Of a DNA stretch of 8,131 nt, positions 1 through 4,748 are shown one piece after another (positions within the stretch are counted from its first letter, which is position 1; each line of letters starts with the position of its first letter). The stretch covers positions 1 to 8,131 of the forward strand of contig CAMZMA010000209.1 of assembly GCA_947311815.1 (NCBI GenBank), read 5' to 3'. Origin of the DNA: an uncultured Flavobacteriaceae bacterium (lineage in GTDB: Bacteria > Bacteroidota > Bacteroidia > Flavobacteriales > Flavobacteriaceae). The position numbers and the translations under genes were made by a program. The notes below the pieces were generated by a model. That model made no database searches. It saw nothing but the letters and a program-made list of their open reading frames with translations, and had not been told where the DNA came from.

Positions 1-11
1 AAGATTGCTTG

Positions 12-39
12 TTGACAGCGTAAGCCTTGGCGATAAAGT
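12..39 (+). promoter_or_regulatory. Probable sigma70 promoter of tRNA-Glu
   Basis: A perfect -35 hexamer TTGACA at 12-17 is followed after 16 bases by TAAAGT (34-39, four of six matches to TATAAT). The bases just downstream (41-47, CGCCGCG) are GC-rich, as in the discriminators of stringently controlled stable-RNA promoters. Transcription would begin near 46-48, about 15 bases before the mature tRNA. The match is seen in sequence; its use is inferred, and the tRNA could instead be transcribed from further upstream as part of a cluster. Confidence 0.5.
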
Positions 40-61
40 TCGCCGCGTCTGAAACGACTAT

Positions 62-138
62 GTCCCCATCGTCTAGTCGGCCTAGGACACCGCCCTTTCA
101 CGGCGGCAACACCGGTTCGAATCCGGTTGGGGATGCCA
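62..138 (+). tRNA. tRNA-Glu (anticodon TTC)
   Basis: The full cloverleaf can be folded. The acceptor stem is GTCCCCA (62-68) with TGGGGAT (128-134), closing with a G-U pair. The anticodon stem is CCGCC/GGCGG around loop CTTTCAC, with anticodon TTC at 97-99. The T arm is ACCGG-TTCGAAT-CCGGT, with discriminator G135 and CCA encoded at 136-138. The sequence is close to other gammaproteobacterial tRNA-Glu genes. It looks intact, so an element inserted here would have kept or restored the 3' end. A serine recombinase gene on the opposite strand overlaps nearly the whole 3' three-quarters of it. Confidence 0.97.
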
Positions 139-1605
139 GTTAACCCCAGTTATGGAAACATAGCTGGGGTTTATTTTTACCCTGTCTCCACTGAGCTCCA
201 CACTTTTGATTGTTGATTGTAATAACGCCTTTTTATTTTCATTATTTCCTGATTGAAATGATTTTTTGTAATCATTTAAAAATTTAATCACACCACTCCT
301 TGAAATCATTGGCACAACGTTTGGACTTTTACCTTCCTCTTGGTTCATTAGCTGTTCAAGCTCAACTCGTTCTTCCTCAAGTTCATCAAGTTTGGTTAAT
401 AGTGGTCGTTGGTGTTTCACCTTCTGAAGTAGGGCTATAATATCTTGTATTTGTTTTTCAATACTTTTTACTTCTTTGCTTAAGCTAATATATTTGCTTG
501 TTTCATCAGTTTTCTTGGTAGTGTGTTTTTTAACCATAGCCAATATTTTCAGAATGGCATCTTTAGTTATTAGTTCTTCAAATAATGTGTTGATAATAGC
601 AGTTTCTATCGTTTCTTTTTTTATGCCTTTGTTTCCGCAGCGTTTCTGGCAACGGTAATAACCAGAGTCACCTGACATGTTTGCACCACAGCCACATCTA
701 AAGATACCAGCCAGTAAATATACGCTTACTCTTCTTCGTTTTCTCGATGCGCGTGCAACTTCCCTGTCTTTTAGTATTTGTTCGGCTTCTTCTTCAGTAA
801 TCATGGCTTCATGAGTGTTGCGTTGGATAACCCATTCACTCCTCTCTCTGTAACGTTTCCCACCTTTGTATGAACCATCAATTATTTCGTTGTGTCTATT
901 CCAGACCGTATGACCTGCATAGGTTAAAGCGCCTTCTTCTATATAGATAAGCGAAGTTTTAGGAATTTTTAGGTTTAGTTTACTAACGAGATACGCTCTA
1001 GAGATACCAGCAACACGACCTTGGAAATATTTTTTCATAACATCGAATTTTTTAGGGTCTGGAACCAAGTTGCTTTTTGTGATTGGTTCTCCATCCCTCG
1101 TGCCCACAATCGTTTTCTCTAAACGGTAACCAATAGGGGCGCTGCCGCCAGCTCGCCACCCTTTTAGTACATTTTCGCGCATACCTCTCAGACCATCCAT
1201 TTTAGACTTTTGAGAGTGAAATTCATCGAATATTTCCATCAAAGACTCAAGAACTGAATCCATTAATGGGTCACCTTTAGGAAGCTTTAGAAATAGCAGG
1301 TCAATATCATTTTTCTTTAGTAAATGTTTGTATAGCTGGGCATCATACATACGCCTTGAGAATCTGCTTGTATCAAAACAATAAATAATCGAAAATCTAC
1401 ATGTCTTTGATTTCACTTCTGACATCATATCTTGGAACGCAGGCCTATTAGCTGTTTTTGCCGATTCTACCTTATCAACAAATTCATCAATCAGAACATG
1501 CCCTGCATTTGCAATATGCTTTGTTAATTCTCTGCGTTGTGACTCAACACTTACGTCATGTTTGTCTTTACTTGATCTAAGGTAAATGACTGCTCGTTTT
1601 GCCAT
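82..1605 (-). CDS. Large serine recombinase / integrase
   Basis: This 507-aa protein should integrate or excise DNA through a covalent phosphoserine intermediate. The N-terminal resolvase/invertase catalytic domain (about 1-145) has YLRSS with S12 in the nucleophile position and the arginine motif SRFSRR (80-85). A recombinase domain follows (about 150-290, GWRAGGSAPIGYR at 149-161), then a zinc ribbon (C304, C306, C319, C323), a charged coiled coil (about 372-424) and a C-terminal tail. Length and order fit phage- and island-type large serine recombinases. The ATG at 1605 has AGAGGA nine bases upstream. It is the last gene of the operon starting near 2048. Oddly, residues 490-507 are the antisense of tRNA-Glu, beginning with W490 opposite the CCA end and stopping inside the D-arm region. 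The final C-terminus is therefore supplied by the target site. Confidence 0.93.
   Translation of the reverse strand: MAKRAVIYLRSSKDKHDVSVESQRRELTKHIANAGHVLIDEFVDKVESAKTANRPAFQDMMSEVKSKTCRFSIIYCFDTSRFSRRMYDAQLYKHLLKKNDIDLLFLKLPKGDPLMDSVLESLMEIFDEFHSQKSKMDGLRGMRENVLKGWRAGGSAPIGYRLEKTIVGTRDGEPITKSNLVPDPKKFDVMKKYFQGRVAGISRAYLVSKLNLKIPKTSLIYIEEGALTYAGHTVWNRHNEIIDGSYKGGKRYRERSEWVIQRNTHEAMITEEEAEQILKDREVARASRKRRRVSVYLLAGIFRCGCGANMSGDSGYYRCQKRCGNKGIKKETIETAIINTLFEELITKDAILKILAMVKKHTTKKTDETSKYISLSKEVKSIEKQIQDIIALLQKVKHQRPLLTKLDELEEERVELEQLMNQEEGKSPNVVPMISRSGVIKFLNDYKKSFQSGNNENKKALLQSTIKSVELSGDRVKINPSYVSITGVNWHPQPDSNRCCRRERAVS
111..138. other. Putative attachment-site region (tRNA 3' end)
   Basis: The T arm and acceptor 3' strand of tRNA-Glu are the usual place where integrases of genomic islands recombine, because insertion rebuilds the tRNA. 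Here the integrase gene lies immediately inside and reads out into the tRNA, so the host/island junction is likely in or just after this segment. A second copy would be expected at the far end of the island, and none is present in this window, so the exact core cannot be drawn. Large serine recombinases use tRNA genes less often than tyrosine recombinases do, so this is inference from position only. Confidence 0.35.
142..178 (+). terminator. Rho-independent terminator of tRNA-Glu
   Basis: A 13-bp stem, AACCCCAGTTATG (142-154) with CATAGCTGGGGTT (159-171), contains one G-U pair and is closed by a GAAA tetraloop. It is followed by a T-rich tract through 178. It begins four bases after the tRNA CCA end and would terminate tRNA transcription. 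On the other strand the same bases are codons of the serine recombinase (about residues 476-488). Without a strong T tract on that side it is not a good terminator for the recombinase. Confidence 0.92.
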
Positions 1606-1700
1606 GTGATATAATCCTCTGTGATAAGTTGATATACATTGGAGTTGATTACTAAAGGAGTAATGATTTCAACACTGATATTTCGTTGCCTGCTCATGGT
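1606..1700. other. Intergenic gap with inverted repeat
   Basis: This gap lies between the 82-aa gene and the serine recombinase. It contains a perfect 6-bp inverted repeat, ATTACT-AAAGG-AGTAAT (1648-1664), whose role is unclear (operator, weak hairpin or attenuator). I could not find a well-spaced leftward sigma70 promoter here, so the recombinase is probably transcribed from the promoter at 2055-2082 and translated from its own ribosome-binding site just upstream of 1605. Confidence 0.5.
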
Positions 1701-1949
1701 CTAACAATAATCCATTGTATTCTCTATATGCTCTTTTGCTGCAATTTTTAGTTTGTCTAAAATTTGGTCTTTACTGTATAGATCAATATTAATATTTAAG
1801 CTTTGAATCCAAGTTGTGATTGCTTCTATATTTGTTTGCTCAGTGCCAGTACCAAAAGCCATTACTAAGCTCTGGTTGTTTGGAATGTTTAAGCTTAATA
1901 TGATGTATTGCGCAATATTTTTGTAATACCTTTCTTCGCTTTTATTCAT
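1701..1949 (-). CDS. Small protein of unknown function in integrase operon
   Basis: This is an 82-aa protein I do not recognise. It is mildly acidic, has no signal peptide, no membrane segment and no obvious HTH, and ends in a charged amphipathic stretch (about 60-78). The start is well supported: AGGAG lies seven bases before the ATG at 1949. It overlaps the stop of a 24-aa upstream frame by 8 bp (ATGAATAA) and lies 95 bp before the serine recombinase in the same direction. Genes in this position are often recombination directionality factors or regulators of the integrase, so an excisionase-like role is a reasonable guess, but nothing in the sequence proves it. Confidence 0.75.
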   Translation of the reverse strand: MNKSEERYYKNIAQYIILSLNIPNNQSLVMAFGTGTEQTNIEAITTWIQSLNINIDLYSKDQILDKLKIAAKEHIENTMDYC

Positions 1950-2016
1950 TTTTTTGCTCCTGATTGTTGTGTGGTGGGTAACATATGGTTACTTTTGGAT
2001 AATTTTTTATTTTCAT
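1942..2016 (-). CDS. Putative 24-aa leader peptide or small protein
   Basis: This short frame encodes 24 residues, beginning MKIKNYPKV and ending QEQKNE. Support comes from a near-ideal Shine-Dalgarno (AGAGGAG, 2021-2027) four bases before the ATG, from its place as the first frame after the predicted start site near 2048, and from its overlap with the next gene (its TAA lies inside the first codons of the 82-aa gene, ATGAATAA). That layout is typical of translational coupling. It might be a true small protein or a leader whose translation opens the ribosome-binding site of the 82-aa gene. It has no recognisable family, and a frame this short could be fortuitous. Confidence 0.5.
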   Translation of the reverse strand: MKIKNYPKVTICYPPHNNQEQKNE

Positions 2017-2040
2017 AAGTCTCCTCTTGCACGAATTAAC

Positions 2041-2055
2041 TTCACTTAGAGTGAA
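2041..2055. promoter_or_regulatory. Operator-like palindrome O1
   Basis: TTCACT-TAG-AGTGAA is a perfect 6-bp inverted repeat with a 3-base centre. It abuts the -10 of the leftward promoter and covers its predicted start site. It is the most symmetric of three related sites in this intergenic region. The neighbouring HTH protein is the likely ligand (inferred). Confidence 0.65.
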
Positions 2056-2082
2056 CTATATGCACCTAAAATGAACTGTCAA
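2055..2082 (-). promoter_or_regulatory. Sigma70 promoter of the integrase operon
   Basis: Read leftward, a perfect -35 TTGACA (2082-2077) is followed by a 16-bp spacer and the -10 TATAGT (2060-2055, five of six). The start site would be near 2048, giving a leader of about 30 bases before the 24-aa frame and about 100 before the 82-aa gene. Operator-like palindromes occupy its spacer (2061-2075) and the region next to the -10 (2041-2055), so bound protein there should block RNA polymerase. Confidence 0.72.
2061..2075. promoter_or_regulatory. Operator-like palindrome O2
   Basis: TGCACCTAAAATGAA is a degenerate copy of O1 in the same orientation. It starts 20 bp after O1, about two helical turns, and so lies on the same DNA face. 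It fills almost exactly the 16-bp spacer between the -35 and -10 of the leftward promoter. Confidence 0.55.
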
Positions 2083-2091
2083 TGAAAAAAC

Positions 2092-2106
2092 TTCACTTAG
2101 GATGAA
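2092..2106. promoter_or_regulatory. Operator-like palindrome O3
   Basis: TTCACTTAGGATGAA matches O1 in 13 of 15 bases. It starts 31 bp after O2, about three helical turns. It lies upstream of the leftward -35 and towards the divergent HTH gene, so it may be the site through which the HTH protein controls its own expression. Confidence 0.6.
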
Positions 2107-2113
2107 TAAAGTG

Positions 2114-2142
2114 TTGTTTGAAGGTTAAAAGTGGTGGATAGT
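2114..2142 (+). promoter_or_regulatory. Possible weak promoter of HTH gene
   Basis: TTGTTT (2114-2119), a 17-base spacer and GATAGT (2137-2142) form the best-spaced rightward sigma70-like pair before the HTH gene, with three and four matches to consensus. It would give a leader of about 30 bases. O3 ends just upstream of it. The match is weak and other placements are possible. Confidence 0.3.
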
Positions 2143-2179
2143 TTGTTTTTGGAATAGTGGACTACTATGGGGGGCATTG

Positions 2180-2380
2180 ATGATTAAGTGCAATTTATCC
2201 AGAATTATGGGAGAAAAGCGAATCAAGATTGCTGAACTCTCAAGAGAAACAGGTCTGCATAGAAATACCATTAACCTTTTATATAATGACACAGCCAAAC
2301 GCATAGACTTGGATGCTCTTGAAAAAATATGTAAGCATCTTGACTGTCGAATAGAAGAGTTGTTTGAGATTGTAGACTAG
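2180..2380 (+). CDS. Cro/CI-type HTH transcriptional regulator
   Basis: This 66-aa protein is essentially a single XRE-family DNA-binding domain of the short Cro-like type. The helix-turn-helix spans about residues 17-38 (KIAELSRETGLHRNTINLLY), followed by a helix with the hydrophobic pattern LDALEKICKHL and the usual ending IEELFEI. I chose the ATG at 2180, preceded by a G6 run five bases upstream, over a TTG one codon earlier. It is transcribed away from the integrase operon, and three similar palindromes lie between the two. It is therefore probably a repressor of the integrase operon and of itself, as in phage and island switches. No protease or sensor domain is attached, so an inducing signal cannot be inferred. 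Confidence 0.9.
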   Translation: MIKCNLSRIMGEKRIKIAELSRETGLHRNTINLLYNDTAKRIDLDALEKICKHLDCRIEELFEIVD

Positions 2381-2381
2381 G

Positions 2382-4748
2382 TCACGTGTAGTCTGCTATT
2401 GTATTGATTGACTTGTTTTTTAGCTTTGCTTTAGATGTTGGTGATTTCATCTTAGGGATAATAGCAGTAATACACTTTCCATTTAATAAACGTTGTCCTT
2501 GAATATCAGAAACTCGCTTCATAGCATGTTTATGAATAGCACTGTAAGAGTGAATGTACGTTGAAAACATGACTTCCTGACCTGTATGCCCAATGAGTTT
2601 TGAGAATATGATTAAATCAGATGCATTGTGCGTGGGAATGTGATTTTCATTTGTTGTAAATAGCTGGCGTAAACGGTTTTGGCACTCACCTTGGAACAAA
2701 GGATGGTGCCCTTCAGTTAGGTCAGCAGCAAAGTCAGAGTAACGGTTGGCATACCAGCGAAGCAAAAGCCAAGAAGCGAATGAGTGACGTAAAGAATGAT
2801 AAACAAATTTTGCCCCCATGAACTGTTTCATCAGTTTAATGGTTTCGTTGATAACGGAGCGGCCATTATATAGTGAGCGTGTTTTATGCGGGCCAAACAA
2901 GGGTATATTTTTTAGAATAATATTTCGGGATGATGAATCTTTCTCTTTGAATTCTTCTAATCGTGTTTGGTAACACGTTTTTATTATATTACATGCAGAA
3001 CTGGGTGCTAGAAGGTGGAAGGGAATGCGCCTGCGTGCGGCTGGTGACTTGCCCCTGAGAATTTCAATATAAATTTCATCGTTTTGTATTAACACGTTAC
3101 TCAGCGTTAATTTTGAAGCCTCTGAAGCACGTAGCCCGCTATAAAATGCAAGGATTGCCAATGCAGCTATCGTTTTAGCCTCTCGGCTTTTATATTGACC
3201 TAGTTGTGAGATAAATGACTCAAATTGATATAAACCAATCAGTTCAAAACGGGTCGAACTACCTACCCAGTCACCTGAAGCAAATTGAAGGTTTACTTGG
3301 TCTACATACCCATTGGCTTGGGCAAATTGATAAAATTTCTTATATGTAGATATAATGTTTTTCCTTCTCGTAGACCCTAGTTTGGTTCTAGAAATTACTT
3401 TTTCAAAAGCTTGCTCATGGTCATCAGCTTCCCAGTCTGTTATATCATAACTGTCAGGAAAGGTGAGTAGTCCATTATAAAATACTCGGCTAAAGTATTC
3501 GTCGATTGTTTGAGGGCTGACAGACCTATTCGTTTGGATATAATATTGAACCCACTTCAAAGCTAAGTAAAGAGCACTTGTTTGGGTCGGGTCAATTTTT
3601 AAAGCTTGTTCAATAGCTACAATAATTTCATCGTTTGCGGTTGAAACCTGAATATCAGTTTGAACCTTTTTTGTAGTGATTTTCTTTAGCCGACACACGA
3701 GTTGTCTCAAAACAGTCTTGCTTGCGCCGCACCAGTCATCTTTAATGGGATTCTCTTCAATATTAGCTGTAAAAGGCTCACTTTTTAGCTTTATTTTTGG
3801 TTCGGGGGTATTGTTTTGAGGAAGTGTAGTTTGTGAAATTGACAGGTGATGCGAAAGGGGTTTGCCATATAAGTTTAGGCTTGCTTCGATTGGGTGACTA
3901 ACAGGTAACGGGTAACTATGTAGAGCATTAATGATAAAAGGCTCAACGCCTTGACTAAAGATTTTCATATAAGCAGTTCTCGAAAATGTTTTCCATGAAG
4001 GTGGGCAGGGTAGGTTGCAGCCAGTCTGTTTGCTGTGAACATCTAACAGCAAAGCATAATGTGAAGCTAGAACCTTTTGAATACGCTGCTTTCGTTTTTT
4101 GAACTTGGGTTCTGACTCACTGAAAAAAACATGGTCATTGGGACTGCTTGCACCTTGATGATGCAAAATGCTTTTAAGAATGAGAGACACTGGTGTTGGT
4201 AAATGGATCCTACAATAGCGAACATCCCGATCTTGCGGATGCACTTTGGATTTGATGCTCTCTCCTCCTTCGAGTACATCGCTCCACTTGAGTTGGCTAA
4301 GAATATTTGAAATCAGTGTTGACTGAAGCCCTATATATGATGCTAAGCAAAATCCAAACGCAAACATAGGTGAATTTTTTTGTTCAAATTGTTCTATGGA
4401 CCATAAGTTCCAAAATGTATCTTCTAATGATTGGCTACCATCAAGCCAAGCAAATTCATTAGCTGTTGTCGGCAGTATGGAAGGTCGGGGCACAGTAATG
4501 GGTACAGGTGGGATTACTGTATCAATACCATATTCATCTTTGAGTTTAGTTAACACAAGCGCGACTTGTTTTAATACCTGCCGATGATTACGGTTGCGTT
4601 TTAGTTGGTGTTTGATGATATATTCTAATTCAACATCAGTTATCTTACCTTTTGGTTTAATAAAGTCTGCAGTGGCTTGCAAAATACTTTTGCGTTGGTA
4701 TCCCCAAAACCTTGGCGAATCTTGTATGATTTTATCGACATCAATCAT
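2382..4748 (-). CDS. Tyrosine recombinase with a second degenerate recombinase-like half
   Basis: This 788-aa tyrosine site-specific recombinase is about twice the usual integrase length. The C-terminal half has the full catalytic set: R540 (GLRASE), K567 (RGKS), H651 and R654 (HSLRHSF), H721 (IGHTG) and nucleophile Y731 (TYIH). A core-binding domain precedes it (about 395-520). The N-terminal half (about 110-300) looks like another catalytic fold, with YIGLQSTLISNILSQLKW resembling the first arginine box (Q142 for Arg) and WKTFSRTAYMKIFSQGV resembling the HxxR box, but it lacks the full residue set. I chose the ATG at 4748 because AGGAG lies six bases upstream; a TTG seven codons earlier has no such site. 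It overlaps the preceding gene by 8 bp (ATGATTGA), so translation is probably coupled. It is the last gene of a three-gene operon. Confidence 0.92.
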   Translation of the reverse strand: MIDVDKIIQDSPRFWGYQRKSILQATADFIKPKGKITDVELEYIIKHQLKRNRNHRQVLKQVALVLTKLKDEYGIDTVIPPVPITVPRPSILPTTANEFAWLDGSQSLEDTFWNLWSIEQFEQKNSPMFAFGFCLASYIGLQSTLISNILSQLKWSDVLEGGESIKSKVHPQDRDVRYCRIHLPTPVSLILKSILHHQGASSPNDHVFFSESEPKFKKRKQRIQKVLASHYALLLDVHSKQTGCNLPCPPSWKTFSRTAYMKIFSQGVEPFIINALHSYPLPVSHPIEASLNLYGKPLSHHLSISQTTLPQNNTPEPKIKLKSEPFTANIEENPIKDDWCGASKTVLRQLVCRLKKITTKKVQTDIQVSTANDEIIVAIEQALKIDPTQTSALYLALKWVQYYIQTNRSVSPQTIDEYFSRVFYNGLLTFPDSYDITDWEADDHEQAFEKVISRTKLGSTRRKNIISTYKKFYQFAQANGYVDQVNLQFASGDWVGSSTRFELIGLYQFESFISQLGQYKSREAKTIAALAILAFYSGLRASEASKLTLSNVLIQNDEIYIEILRGKSPAARRRIPFHLLAPSSACNIIKTCYQTRLEEFKEKDSSSRNIILKNIPLFGPHKTRSLYNGRSVINETIKLMKQFMGAKFVYHSLRHSFASWLLLRWYANRYSDFAADLTEGHHPLFQGECQNRLRQLFTTNENHIPTHNASDLIIFSKLIGHTGQEVMFSTYIHSYSAIHKHAMKRVSDIQGQRLLNGKCITAIIPKMKSPTSKAKLKNKSINTIADYT

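Noticed and set aside
476..658. A 60-aa hydrophobic rightward frame inside the serine recombinase gene
   Set aside because: It lies opposite the coiled-coil and zinc-ribbon codons of a well-supported gene and has no ribosome-binding site; the hydrophobicity comes from antisense of charged codons.
4067..4279. A 70-aa leftward frame inside the tyrosine recombinase gene
   Set aside because: It is an out-of-frame shadow on the same strand of a longer, motif-supported gene.
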